Source: Nitrincola salilacus (lineage in GTDB: Bacteria > Pseudomonadota > Gammaproteobacteria > Pseudomonadales > Balneatricaceae). From it: a DNA stretch of 64,000 bases. Positions within the stretch are counted from its first letter, which is position 1. The number at the start of each line of letters is the position of its first letter. Below, piece after piece: positions 1 through 9,074 of the stretch. Under the pieces are notes generated by a model. The model was given only the letters and a program-made list of their open reading frames with translations, did no database searches and was not told the origin of the DNA. The stretch spans positions 3,534,001-3,598,000 of the forward strand of contig NZ_CP176580.1 in NCBI RefSeq assembly GCF_046271865.1. Direction: 5' to 3'. Both the position numbers and the translations under genes were made by a program.

Positions 1-170
1 TCGAGTTCAGCCACCGAGCGCATCTGGCGGCTATCGAAAATGGCAAAGTTCTCAGGCAGCAGCGCCAGTGTGCACGCTCCCCTGGCAGCATCAGCTATCA
101 ACCGCTCAGCCTGCTCCAGGTTCTGTTCCAGCTCAGCACCGGATACCATCTGTATGACACCTGCTTTCAC
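1..170 (-). CDS. Carbon-nitrogen hydrolase (nitrilase/omega-amidase family), N-terminal fragment
   Basis: Partial gene cut by the window edge; only about 56 N-terminal residues are visible. The translation opens VKAGVIQMVSGAELEQNL and continues to LALLPENFAIF, which is the first strand and the catalytic-Glu region (PENF) of the nitrilase superfamily. These enzymes hydrolyse amides or nitriles with a Glu-Lys-Cys triad; the Lys and Cys lie outside the window. The start is a GTG at 170, preceded by a strong AGGAGGTGA Shine-Dalgarno that overlaps the yhdP stop, so it is translationally linked to yhdP. The order rng-yhdP-nitrilase is typical of Pseudomonas-type gammaproteobacteria. Exact substrate is not readable. 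Confidence 0.85.
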   Translation of the reverse strand, partial: MKAGVIQMVSGAELEQNLEQAERLIADAARGACTLALLPENFAIFDSRQMRSVAEL

Positions 171-173
171 TAC

Positions 174-3100
174 TCACCTCCTGATCGGCGGTTCAACTTC
201 CGGAGTAATCAACTGTACCTGCGGATCCCCCCAGTCACCTGTCAGGGTATAGCGGATCGCCGTCAATTTCTCAAGGCTACCACCGGTGATTCGATCAATG
301 ATGAACAGTGCGCCAGCCACTTGCGGTGCGCCCAGCAGTGCGGCACCGATGGTCAGATTGCTGCTCACTGGTAACAGCACCTCAATTGACTTATCCACAG
401 TCTCATTAATCAGATCCAACGAACCCTCAAGTTTCATCATTGCAGATGGGCCATCCAACTGCAGTGGCGCGCGCGTATGCGCTATCCCCTGATCCAACCT
501 GTAATCAGCCGTTAACTGATCAAACACTACTCCACGCTTGAGCAGATCACTGAAATCCAGGCGCAGCCTTCTGGAGAGCGTACTCAGATTCAGAATCCCG
601 AAAAGGCGCAGAATGTTTGAACTGTTGCCTGATTCAATCACTCGACCATTTTCCGCATGCAGAACCACCCCACCTGACAACTGAGGCAGTTCAAAATCCC
701 AGGGAGCACCGGGCCAGTCCAGTTGGATGTCCGAAGTTATCAGCTCAGTCTCAATTGCCCTGCCATATTCCCATCGCTCCAGTACATCGCCGACATCTTT
801 GCCCTCGATGCGCAACGTCAGCCCTGTGGTTGGTGCATTGCCAGTATGCCAGGTTGCCTCTCCCCTGACCTGTATCTGCTGCAGGTCTCCCTCAATATCT
901 CTGACGGCCACCCTGCCCTGTTCAGGCCTCAACTTCAACTTCCACTCACCCATCGGCTTCTGCCCGAGTATCAGTTCAGAAACATGAATATCAATGGCTG
1001 GAATATCATCAGGTGACAGCGGAGGCACAGGTGGAACACTCTCTTCCACGCCCTCATCTACCCCCTCTTCCGCACCACCGATCAGCATACCCTCAATCAG
1101 AGCAAAGTGTGCCAGGTCCAGCCGCCAGAGCTGCCCCTGCTGCTCGGGAATAGCCAACTGACCGGTCATATTGGGAGCGGTCAGCTGCAACTGCCAACCA
1201 CCACCCAGCGCGGGTCTCAATACCATATCCAGATTATCAATCGACACACCACGCGCCTCAAAGCGCCCTACTTTGAGCGCCAGCCGACTCAATACGGAAT
1301 GGCTCATTTCAAGATCAGCCGCACTCGTGAATGAAGACAAAAAGGATCTGATCACAGGCTCCGATAAGTGTGCCATCTGCCCATCTACCACAATACCCGG
1401 CCCACCAGGCAACGTCACACCATCCGTTCCCAGATGAACATGCCCACGTAGCGGCATCTGTAGATCAAACACCCCATGCAGATATTGATCATAGCTGAAT
1501 GTCAGCTCATCACGATCGAGCAGTATCGAGAGCTCCAGCAAGCGCTCCATTTCAGGAGTTTTGCCATAAGGCGCTGGCAGATCCACCGCCACTCCTTGCA
1601 ATAGCGTATTGATATTCAAGCGCGAACAACCCGGTTGCTGTGGGCAGACCTGTAAACGAGCATGATAGTCTGTAGTACCCGTCAGCAACTGCAGCAAACT
1701 GACATCTGACCACTCCTGGATGCGTGCTGGATCAATTCGTCCTGTCAGGCTGATCCCCAGCTGATCACCTTCGGTATCTATACTGCCTCGGATCTGCTCT
1801 CCAAACAGGCGACCTTCCAACCCCTCTGCTTGCAAGCCACTCTGGCTGCTGTAGGTCAGCTCACCCTGTAACTCACTCAGCTCCAACCGCTGCCGCTCAG
1901 ACGTCAATCTCCCCGCAGTCACTTGAGCGACAGCATTTATGTCGGGATTTTTCCGTGCATTCAGCGGTATCTGAAGATTCAGTTGCGTTTGCAGCTCGCC
2001 CCCGAATGCCCAGTCATCAAGTGGATCGCCGATTTCATCACGCAAAGGAGTCTGTTTCAGAAAATATTCAAGATCCCGGGCAGGCCCTTCCAACTGCGCT
2101 GCAATATGCACGCGATCAGCGCCACTGGGGAGATAAACCCATCCCGAATGAATTTTCGTGTCCCGGATCTGGCCAGAACGAATATCGATACGCAGCGTAT
2201 CATTGTACAACTGCATGAACAGATCACCCTGTTCAACTGCAGGCCAGCCCGGCTGGTAAGCAAACTCAGCTTTTTCAATATCAAAGAACAACTGCACTGT
2301 CATCGGTGAGGGATCAGCCGCTCTACGCGTGCCACCATGAATCAGCAAACCTCCCTGATTCAGGTACCCAGACATGATCGATTCAGCAAGCCAGGCATGC
2401 AGATCTTCTCCAACCTCCCGCAATGGGGTGTAACGCTCAGTCTGCAACGCGTCACTACCGGTCATGCCGATCATCAGCGTCAGCTCAGTTTGCTGCTGGT
2501 TGTCAAAAGGTACCACCATGCTGAATCGGCCCGCACCACTGACATGCTCATCTGCCAGCCGTAGAAGCCCGCTGCCTACCTTGACTTGCTCCTCATCTAT
2601 GCGCCAGTTTACGACACCACTGGCATGGCCATAACGCCATCCTTCGGGGTACAGCTCAGGAAAATAAAGAGTAAAGTCATCACTCTGCAGGTAGATCTCA
2701 CCCTCGGTCAGGGTGGCTTTCAACCGGCCATCAATACCACTGACAGCCGGTGCGTCACCCCAGGCAGACAAACCAAGCTTTTCCAGGTCTGCATCCAGCT
2801 GCAGGCTCATCAAGTCATTTGGATCTTCCCAGTCAAGCCTGATATTACGTAACACCCCTTCAGGTGCCAGCGTGAGAAGAAGATCATCCAGAAAGGGTGG
2901 CAGGAAAGGCTGAAACTGCAGCCAATGATGGGTTGCACCAAGATCCAGAGCCGGTATGCCGACATGATGTAGAGCTACGGATTCAGAGTGAAGATCAAGA
3001 TTGGCCACTAACAGAGGAAGATTGAAAGCAGCGCCACCACTGTGCAGGAACAGATTCTTGATCTGCAGTTGATGCTGCTGATCGAACGGCAGTAACGCGA

Positions 3101-3974
3101 TCTGCATACCCGCTTTCTGAATTCTGGGCATCCCCTCAATATCCAGCGCCAGCCTGTCCAGCGAAACATTGCCCAACAGATGACTCAATCGGCCATGCCG
3201 CCAATCACCCCAGATCTCAGTCTGCAGGGACAGCTCCTTCACCGTCACCGGCAAGGGAAACAGTTGCAGCAGTTCCGGCCCAAATGCATCAGTACCCAGA
3301 TAGAAAGACAGATCCCCCTGTAAAGGGTCAGATAAAGGAACATTATCCCCCTGCAATGCAAAGCGTATCTGGTTATTACTACCCAGTAGTGGCATTTTCA
3401 TTGAACCGCTGATCTGAAACTCGTTCCGAGCACTCTCAAAGCGAGCATTGACCGGAGATATCAGTTGCAGATCACCCTGCTCGGGCTGCAAGCCGATACG
3501 CAGATTCTCTACCGTAATAAAGGGCTGCTGGAGGAGAAAGCTCAGCAATGGCTGCAACCCTTCATCCTCGCTTGATTCGCTCCCGGGCAGCCACTGCCCC
3601 TGACGCTCCCGCCACTGCAGATCTGTTTCAGACAGGTGCAAAAACTGAAATACCGGCGCTCTGGCCTGGATACTGCGCCAGAGATCAACCTTCAGACCCA
3701 GTTCACTGATCTGCAATGAGACCTGAGCCTGTTGTGGTGTCAGGCTGTGAATCGAGATATCCGTCAGGGTGAATCCGGGGTTCGGGCCATCCAGCTTGCC
3801 ACTAATGGAGCCAATATCCACCTGCATACCCAGGTGATCACTGATCCTGCTTGCCAGAGCGTCCTTGTATAGGTTCAACTGAGGCAGCGCCACACGGACA
3901 GCCACCAACATCAGGGCAAGCAACAGCCCCAATATCAGCAGCAACCAGAGCAGGCGACTAGTAACCTGTCGCAT
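174..3974 (-). CDS. yhdP: YhdP family AsmA-like envelope lipid-transport protein
   Basis: About 1266 residues, the usual YhdP length. One N-terminal membrane anchor (residues about 8-30, LLWLLLILGLLLALMLVAV) is followed by a very long beta-rich periplasmic body of the DUF3971/AsmA-like type, ending in an AsmA-like C-terminal domain (SDLLKRGVVFDQLTADY region). Known family role: bridge-like protein carrying phospholipid between inner and outer membranes, redundant with TamB and YdbH. I chose the ATG at 3974 because CGGAG lies six bases upstream; two TTG codons just before it could extend the protein by two residues. It starts 11 bases after the rng stop, so it is co-transcribed with rng and the downstream nitrilase. 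No oddities seen. Confidence 0.93.
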   Translation of the reverse strand: MRQVTSRLLWLLLILGLLLALMLVAVRVALPQLNLYKDALASRISDHLGMQVDIGSISGKLDGPNPGFTLTDISIHSLTPQQAQVSLQISELGLKVDLWRSIQARAPVFQFLHLSETDLQWRERQGQWLPGSESSEDEGLQPLLSFLLQQPFITVENLRIGLQPEQGDLQLISPVNARFESARNEFQISGSMKMPLLGSNNQIRFALQGDNVPLSDPLQGDLSFYLGTDAFGPELLQLFPLPVTVKELSLQTEIWGDWRHGRLSHLLGNVSLDRLALDIEGMPRIQKAGMQIALLPFDQQHQLQIKNLFLHSGGAAFNLPLLVANLDLHSESVALHHVGIPALDLGATHHWLQFQPFLPPFLDDLLLTLAPEGVLRNIRLDWEDPNDLMSLQLDADLEKLGLSAWGDAPAVSGIDGRLKATLTEGEIYLQSDDFTLYFPELYPEGWRYGHASGVVNWRIDEEQVKVGSGLLRLADEHVSGAGRFSMVVPFDNQQQTELTLMIGMTGSDALQTERYTPLREVGEDLHAWLAESIMSGYLNQGGLLIHGGTRRAADPSPMTVQLFFDIEKAEFAYQPGWPAVEQGDLFMQLYNDTLRIDIRSGQIRDTKIHSGWVYLPSGADRVHIAAQLEGPARDLEYFLKQTPLRDEIGDPLDDWAFGGELQTQLNLQIPLNARKNPDINAVAQVTAGRLTSERQRLELSELQGELTYSSQSGLQAEGLEGRLFGEQIRGSIDTEGDQLGISLTGRIDPARIQEWSDVSLLQLLTGTTDYHARLQVCPQQPGCSRLNINTLLQGVAVDLPAPYGKTPEMERLLELSILLDRDELTFSYDQYLHGVFDLQMPLRGHVHLGTDGVTLPGGPGIVVDGQMAHLSEPVIRSFLSSFTSAADLEMSHSVLSRLALKVGRFEARGVSIDNLDMVLRPALGGGWQLQLTAPNMTGQLAIPEQQGQLWRLDLAHFALIEGMLIGGAEEGVDEGVEESVPPVPPLSPDDIPAIDIHVSELILGQKPMGEWKLKLRPEQGRVAVRDIEGDLQQIQVRGEATWHTGNAPTTGLTLRIEGKDVGDVLERWEYGRAIETELITSDIQLDWPGAPWDFELPQLSGGVVLHAENGRVIESGNSSNILRLFGILNLSTLSRRLRLDFSDLLKRGVVFDQLTADYRLDQGIAHTRAPLQLDGPSAMMKLEGSLDLINETVDKSIEVLLPVSSNLTIGAALLGAPQVAGALFIIDRITGGSLEKLTAIRYTLTGDWGDPQVQLITPEVEPPIRR

Positions 3975-3985
3975 CAACAACTCCG

Positions 3986-5461
3986 TCAGCGCAGTACAAC
4001 GTCAAAGTGTTCAGGGTTGTACATGCTCTCCACCTGAAAACGAATGGTTTTGGATATAAAGGCCTCAAGCTCAGCCACGTGGCTGGACGCATCATCCAGC
4101 ATATAGTCCACCACCAGTTCGGCTGCCAGCACCAGATAGCTGTCGGCTTCATAAGCACGATGCTGGCGCAGAATTTCACGAAAAATTTCATAGGCAACAG
4201 TCTCAGGAGTTTTGATCGAACCACGCCCCTGGCACATGGGACAAGGCTCGCACAACACCTGTTCCAGGCTTTCTCGAGTTCGTTTACGCGTCATCTCGAC
4301 CAATCCCAGATCAGACACCGAAGTCACCTTGCACTTGGCATGGTCCTTCTCCACCATCCTTTCCAGCGTACGCTGTACCTGACGCTGGTGGTCAGGATCT
4401 TCCATATCGATAAAGTCGATAATGATGATACCACCCAGATTACGCAGCCGAAGCTGGCGTCCAATCGCCGTGGCTGCCTCCAGATTGGTCTTGAAAATAG
4501 TCTCTTCCAGATTGCGATGGCCAACAAAGGCTCCCGTATTCACATCCACGGTTGTCATCGCTTCGGTCTGATCAAAAATCAGATGCCCGCCGGACTTCAG
4601 CTCGACCTTGCGCCCCAATGCACGCTGCATCTCCTCCTCAACACTGAACATATCAAACAGCGGACGCTCACCGGGATAGTATTCCAGTTTTTCGCGTATT
4701 TCAGGCACCAGAGAGTTCGCAAAATCAATCGCACGCTGATAAGTTTCCTTTGAGTCTATACGTATCCGTTCAACACCGCTGTGCGCCATATCTCTGAGGG
4801 CACGCATATGCAGAGGAAGATCTTCATAGACAATGGCCGGCGCTTTCAGTCTGCCGATACGCTCATCAATCTTGACCCAAAGCCGGCGCAGAAAATCCAG
4901 ATCGGCTTTCAGCTCCCCCTCACTGATCCCTTCCGCCACAGTACGTAGAATGAAGCCGTTTCCATCGACAGATTCCTGCCCCTCTGCATTTACAAGCGAC
5001 TCGAGTGCCGTTCGCAGACGTTCGCGCTCAGCCGGATCATCAATGCGCTGGGATATACCGATATGCGAGTTACCCGGCATCAATACCAGGTATCGCGACG
5101 GTACCGAAATATGGGTGGTTAATCTGGCACCCTTGGTACCGATGGGGTCTTTAGTCACCTGCACCAGAAGCGTATCACCTTCGCGCAACAACTGTGCAAT
5201 CGAGACACCAGTACGCGAGGCTGCAGGCAGGTTCTGATCCATCACCTCATCCACCGGAATAAAGGCGGCGCGCTCCAATCCGATATCCACAAAGGCCGCC
5301 TGCATACCCGGCAGCACGCGCACGATCTTTCCCTTGTAGATGTTGCCGACTATACCGCGTCGACTGACCCGCTCAACATAAACCTCCTGCGGCATGCCAT
5401 TTTCTATCACTGCCACGCGTGTTTCCATCGGCGTGAAGTTGATCAGAATCTCATCTGCCAT
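3986..5461 (-). CDS. rng: Ribonuclease G
   Basis: 491 residues, full length for RNase G. It opens MADEILINFTPMETRVAVIE and then has the S1 RNA-binding domain (GNIYKGKIVRVLPGMQAAFVD, residues about 38-60). The catalytic half contains the DVNTGAFVG motif with the metal-binding Asp residues and the Zn-link CEPCPMC near residue 405. It endonucleolytically matures the 16S rRNA 5' end and takes part in mRNA decay in the cytoplasm. AAGGAAG precedes the ATG. It sits 29 bases downstream of maf and directly upstream of yhdP, the classical mreBCD-maf-rng-yhdP string. RNase E is excluded by the missing long C-terminal scaffold. Confidence 0.97.
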   Translation of the reverse strand: MADEILINFTPMETRVAVIENGMPQEVYVERVSRRGIVGNIYKGKIVRVLPGMQAAFVDIGLERAAFIPVDEVMDQNLPAASRTGVSIAQLLREGDTLLVQVTKDPIGTKGARLTTHISVPSRYLVLMPGNSHIGISQRIDDPAERERLRTALESLVNAEGQESVDGNGFILRTVAEGISEGELKADLDFLRRLWVKIDERIGRLKAPAIVYEDLPLHMRALRDMAHSGVERIRIDSKETYQRAIDFANSLVPEIREKLEYYPGERPLFDMFSVEEEMQRALGRKVELKSGGHLIFDQTEAMTTVDVNTGAFVGHRNLEETIFKTNLEAATAIGRQLRLRNLGGIIIIDFIDMEDPDHQRQVQRTLERMVEKDHAKCKVTSVSDLGLVEMTRKRTRESLEQVLCEPCPMCQGRGSIKTPETVAYEIFREILRQHRAYEADSYLVLAAELVVDYMLDDASSHVAELEAFISKTIRFQVESMYNPEHFDVVLR

Positions 5462-5490
5462 TGTGTCTTCCTTACTGCCTGTCGGGCAGA

Positions 5491-6099
5491 TTAATGCGTG
5501 GTATCAACTGTCGCCCAGACCGGCACGTCAAATTCAGCCAACATGCGTGCGGTTTCCATCAGAGGCAACCCGACCACCGCAGAGTAACTTCCTGATATAG
5601 ATGCGACAAAAACTGCGCCCAACCCTTGAATACCATAGGCACCCGCCTTGTCACAAGGCTCTGAGCTCTGCCAGTAAAGACGGCACTGCGCTTGGGTCAG
5701 GGTCACAAAGGTGACATCTGTCGTGACCACCTGACTGAGCAGACGATCACCATCACACACAGCCACAGCCGTCATTACCTGATGGACCCTGCCAGATAAC
5801 TGCATCAGCATTGATACAGCATCCTGCTCATCGACAGGTTTGCCCAACACCTGCCCATCGATCACGACACTGGTGTCAGACCCCAGCGCAGGCCGACCAC
5901 AACCCGCCAGTTTGAATCCTGCTCTGGCTTTTTCTCTGGCCAGACGTTCAACATACTGCATGGCAGTCTCATCCGGCAACTTGTCTTCGCAGATATCCAC
6001 GGCCAGCTTACGGTGTTTAACACCTATCTGTGTCAGAAGTTCACTGCGACGGGGAGACGCTGATGCCAGAATCAGTTGAGGCTCGGTCTTACTGTTCAT
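5491..6099 (-). CDS. maf: Maf family nucleotide pyrophosphatase (YhdE type)
   Basis: 202 residues, normal for Maf. The P-loop-like start LILASASPRRSELL (residues 9-22) and the central ALGSDTSVVIDGQVLGKP with KPVDEQDA are the family signatures, and the E-K-A-R basic segment (LAREKARAG) is present. Family members of this YhdE branch hydrolyse dTTP/UTP and modified pyrimidine nucleotides, preventing their incorporation and affecting septation. Located between mreD (6 bases upstream) and rng, which is the conserved cell-shape operon position. Substrate preference (dTTPase versus m7GTPase branch) is inferred from that position rather than from residues. Confidence 0.92.
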   Translation of the reverse strand: MNSKTEPQLILASASPRRSELLTQIGVKHRKLAVDICEDKLPDETAMQYVERLAREKARAGFKLAGCGRPALGSDTSVVIDGQVLGKPVDEQDAVSMLMQLSGRVHQVMTAVAVCDGDRLLSQVVTTDVTFVTLTQAQCRLYWQSSEPCDKAGAYGIQGLGAVFVASISGSYSAVVGLPLMETARMLAEFDVPVWATVDTTH

Positions 6100-6105
6100 A
6101 ATAGA

Positions 6106-6594
6106 TTACTCTATTCGGAAGGTACGCCTGATGCCATGCAGCATGACATAGATCCAGGGCCAGATCAGCGCACTGATGACGGAGGGCAGCAGAAACATCA
6201 GCCCGGCAACTGCCGTACCGGTAATTCCCTGCATCCAGTAGAACAGCAGCTGGTTGATACCCACCAGCACCAGCACCATCATCGACTGCTGCCAGAGAGG
6301 GAACATACGCAGCCGCTTATAGAGCAGCAGCACCAGAAAAGCGATAATTGTCAGCGAAAGCGCATTCAACCCAAGTACACTGCCTCGCACAAGATCCAGC
6401 AAAATGCCGATGGCAAACGCACTGGCCAGACCCACACGATGCGGCACGACCATCACCCAGTAGATCAATACCAGAGCGACCCATTCAGGACGTGACCAGA
6501 CCAGAAAATCAGGCAGAGGTATCTGCGTCAGTATCAGACCCAGCAGGAAAGTGCCAAAGATGATGAAGCCACCACCCTGGCGCGCATCATTCAT
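6106..6594 (-). CDS. mreD: Rod shape-determining membrane protein MreD
   Basis: 162 residues, mostly hydrophobic with about five membrane segments. The first runs GFIIFGTFLLGLILTQ and the last ends in the cytoplasmic tail HGIRRTFRIE. MreD is an inner-membrane partner of MreC in the elongasome. I placed the start at the ATG at 6594, which overlaps the last eight bases of mreC (ATGAATGATG), because the region upstream of it in the same frame is soluble, basic and not MreD-like. This gives translational coupling to mreC. Confidence 0.93.
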   Translation of the reverse strand: MNDARQGGGFIIFGTFLLGLILTQIPLPDFLVWSRPEWVALVLIYWVMVVPHRVGLASAFAIGILLDLVRGSVLGLNALSLTIIAFLVLLLYKRLRMFPLWQQSMMVLVLVGINQLLFYWMQGITGTAVAGLMFLLPSVISALIWPWIYVMLHGIRRTFRIE

Positions 6595-7444
6595 CGCTGT
6601 CCTCCGGCATCGGTACTGCCGGACGGGGTTCGTGATAATCCACCAGCAGTAGATGACGGCTTCTATCCAGACGCGCAGAGGGGCTGGCTTTAACCAGCGA
6701 GAATGGGCGACCCGGATCACGAAGCACCTCGGTCACCACTGCGACAGGATATCCCGGCGGAAAACGCCCACCCAGACCTGATGTCAGCAGCAGATCTCCT
6801 TCACGGATATCCGCGGTGTCGGGTACATGTGCAATCTCCAGCTCACCTGGCACACCACGGCCAATCGCGATGGTACGGAAGTTGTTACGCAGCACCTCAA
6901 CAGGTATCGCTGTTCGGGCATCCGTAATCAACATCACGCGACTGGTATAGTGTGCCGTTGACAGCACCTGCCCCATGACCCCTCCAGCATCCAGCACCGG
7001 TTGGCCCTCGAATACGCCATCCTCTGTACCACGGCTCAGGATGATCTCATGCAGGAAGGGATCCGGATTGATACCGATCAGTTCGGCCATCGTGACATCT
7101 GCTTCAATGCGCTGGCGAGCATTGAGCAGATCGCGTAACTGTTCGTTTTCACGCTCAAGACTCGCCATGAGCTGAACCTTGCGCTCCAGATCCAATGATT
7201 CGGTGCGAAGACGCTCATTATCACGCACCAGAGTCGCCCTATCGACCACGACATCCGAAAGATTATCAGCCGCGCGTGCCGGAAGATCGACCATCCACTG
7301 CAAAGGGGTAATCAACAGAGACAGGTAAACCCGCCCCTCTCTCATCTTGGGCCAGTTAAGATCGGCCACAATGAGGAAAAGAGCGAGTATCAACAAAGCG
7401 ATAAACAGCGGTCGTGGATTGCCTCGTCTGAAAATAGGGTTAAT
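6587..7444 (-). CDS. mreC: Rod shape-determining protein MreC, apparent AUU start
   Basis: MreC links MreB to the peptidoglycan elongation machinery in the periplasm. After a membrane anchor (LFIALLILALFLIVADL) come a coiled coil (residues about 60-100) and the beta domain with the VMGQVLSTAHYTSRVMLITD segment. In frame between the upstream stop (7463-7465) and the body there is no ATG or GTG. The conserved N-terminal NPIFRRGNPRP, matching the usual KPIFxRG of MreC, is encoded upstream of the first TTG (7396). The codon just before it is ATT at 7444, six bases after GGAGG, so I read initiation at ATT, giving about 285 residues. A TTG start at 7396 would delete the conserved tail and has no Shine-Dalgarno. 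A short, Gly/Pro-poor C-terminus follows the beta domain. Confidence 0.85.
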   Translation of the reverse strand: MNPIFRRGNPRPLFIALLILALFLIVADLNWPKMREGRVYLSLLITPLQWMVDLPARAADNLSDVVVDRATLVRDNERLRTESLDLERKVQLMASLERENEQLRDLLNARQRIEADVTMAELIGINPDPFLHEIILSRGTEDGVFEGQPVLDAGGVMGQVLSTAHYTSRVMLITDARTAIPVEVLRNNFRTIAIGRGVPGELEIAHVPDTADIREGDLLLTSGLGGRFPPGYPVAVVTEVLRDPGRPFSLVKASPSARLDRSRHLLLVDYHEPRPAVPMPEDSDE

Positions 7445-7511
7445 AAAGCACCTCCACCCTGTTCAGAACAAGGCGCTTATCAAATATCACCACCCTCATG
7501 GACAGCCCTGT

Positions 7512-8549
7512 TTATTCGTGCGTCAACAGCTCGAAGGCATGCTTATCAAGCATTTCGAGTGCTTTACCGCCGCCCCGCGCAACACAGGTCAGAGGATCTT
7601 CCGCCATGATAACAGGCAGACCGGTCTCTTCGCTGATCAGTCGATCAATGTTACGCAACAGCGCACCACCACCTGTCAGGACGATACCATGCTCGGCGAT
7701 ATCTGACGCCAGCTCCGGTGGGCAGCCCTCAAGCGCACTTTTGACCGCCTGAACAATCGCAGACAGAGGCTCCTGCAGCGCTTCAAGGATCTCGTTGCTG
7801 TTCAGCGTAAAGCTGCGTGGAATCCCCTCGGCCAGATTGCGGCCACGAACATCGATCTCAAGCACTTCATTGGTCGGATAAGCCGTTCCGACCTCCTGCT
7901 TGATGCGCTCGGCCGTTGCATCACCGATCAGACTGCCGTAGTTACGACGCACATAGGTAACAATCGACTCATCAAAACGATCGCCCCCAATACGGACAGA
8001 CTCCGCATAAACGATACCATTCAGGGAGATCACTGCAATTTCAGTCGTGCCTCCGCCGATGTCGACTACCATGGAGCCGTTCGCTTCATCAACCGGCAAG
8101 CCTGCACCGATCGCAGCCGCCATGGGCTCTTCGATCAGGTAGACTTCACGCGCACCGGCACCGATGGCTGACTCACGAATGGCACGGCGTTCAACCTGAG
8201 TGGATTTGCAGGGTACGCACACCAGCACACGCGGGCTCGGTGTCATGAAACTGTTGCCATGAACCTTGCTGATAAAATACTGCAGCATTTTTTCGGTGAC
8301 ATGAAAATCAGCAATGACGCCGTCCTTAAGCGGACGAATGGCAGTGATATTACCGGGAGTACGGCCCAGCATGCGCTTTGCCTCTGTGCCGACAGCAGCA
8401 ACCGATTTCTGATTGCCGGTGGTACGAATAGCCACAACAGATGGCTCATTCAGCACTATATCGCGATCGCGGACATAAATGAGGGTGTTAGCGGTCCCCA
8501 GATCGATGGAGAGATCGCTTGAAAAAATTCCTCGGATTTTCTTGAACAT
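7512..8549 (-). CDS. mreB: Rod shape-determining actin homologue MreB
   Basis: 346 residues beginning MFKKIRGIFSSDLSIDLGTA, the standard MreB amphipathic N-terminus and phosphate-1 loop. Phosphate-2 (VVDIGGGTTEIAVIS) and the adenosine motif (GIVLTGGGALLRNID) are intact. It polymerises into membrane-attached filaments that direct lateral wall synthesis. The start at 8549 was preferred to an ORF extension of 22 residues because it restores the family N-terminus. It is first in the mreBCD-maf-rng-yhdP run and is divergent from gatC across a 201-base spacer that holds promoters for both. Confidence 0.98.
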   Translation of the reverse strand: MFKKIRGIFSSDLSIDLGTANTLIYVRDRDIVLNEPSVVAIRTTGNQKSVAAVGTEAKRMLGRTPGNITAIRPLKDGVIADFHVTEKMLQYFISKVHGNSFMTPSPRVLVCVPCKSTQVERRAIRESAIGAGAREVYLIEEPMAAAIGAGLPVDEANGSMVVDIGGGTTEIAVISLNGIVYAESVRIGGDRFDESIVTYVRRNYGSLIGDATAERIKQEVGTAYPTNEVLEIDVRGRNLAEGIPRSFTLNSNEILEALQEPLSAIVQAVKSALEGCPPELASDIAEHGIVLTGGGALLRNIDRLISEETGLPVIMAEDPLTCVARGGGKALEMLDKHAFELLTHE

Positions 8550-8661
8550 GAAAGTGGATACCCTGAGATTAGCCCTAATTTGGCCGATAATCCTGAAAGC
8601 CACTAACTCTAACAATGGCGGGGATTTTGAGCAAGGAGCAAATGTGTTAACTTACACATCT

Positions 8662-8691
8662 TTGACAGAATAGATGGTTGAACCGTGTATT
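8662..8691 (+). promoter_or_regulatory. Candidate sigma70 promoter of gatCAB
   Basis: A perfect TTGACA at 8662-8667 is followed after 18 bases by TGTATT at 8686-8691. It lies about 60 bases upstream of the gatC ATG in the mreB-gatC divergent spacer and points toward gatC. The -10 is weak, so this is a sequence-based inference. Confidence 0.45.
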
Positions 8692-8750
8692 TCGTCATGA
8701 CTTTTTTTGGATTAAACAGAATATTAGTTATTTTAGTGAGTAACCGACTT

Positions 8751-9038
8751 ATGTCACTGGATCGATCCGACGTAGAACGCATTGCCCATCTGGCTCGCCT
8801 GCAGATCAATGACCAGGATATCCCGGCGTATGCCGAGAACCTCAGCAGTATTCTGCACCTTTTTGACCAGATGCAGTCCATCGACACGACCGGTGTCGAG
8901 CCTCTGGCACACCCGCTTGACGCCGTACAGCGCCTGCGCGCCGATGTGGTGACCGAATCGAACCAGCGCGAACTGCTGCAGAGCAATGCACCTGTAACAG
9001 AAAAGGGTCTGTTTCTGGTTCCCAAAGTCATCGAATGA
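8751..9038 (+). CDS. gatC: Asp/Glu-tRNA(Asn/Gln) amidotransferase subunit GatC
   Basis: 95 residues, full length for GatC, starting MSLDRSDVERIAHLARLQIN, the helical N-terminal signature. GatC wraps GatA and GatB together in the GatCAB transamidosome, which amidates mischarged Glu-tRNA(Gln) and/or Asp-tRNA(Asn) in the cytoplasm. The ATG at 8751 was chosen over an in-frame extension to 8685 because the extension is hydrophobic and overlaps the promoter. gatA begins 37 bases downstream. Presence of the operon implies that this organism uses the indirect route for at least one amide tRNA. Confidence 0.96.
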   Translation: MSLDRSDVERIAHLARLQINDQDIPAYAENLSSILHLFDQMQSIDTTGVEPLAHPLDAVQRLRADVVTESNQRELLQSNAPVTEKGLFLVPKVIE

Positions 9039-9074
9039 TCATCGCCACCCAATTCTGCAAGGAAACTCCAGACA

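Noticed and set aside
4007..4753. 248-codon open frame on the plus strand
   Set aside because: It is antisense to rng, which is certain, and its translation is His/Gln-rich without any family feature.
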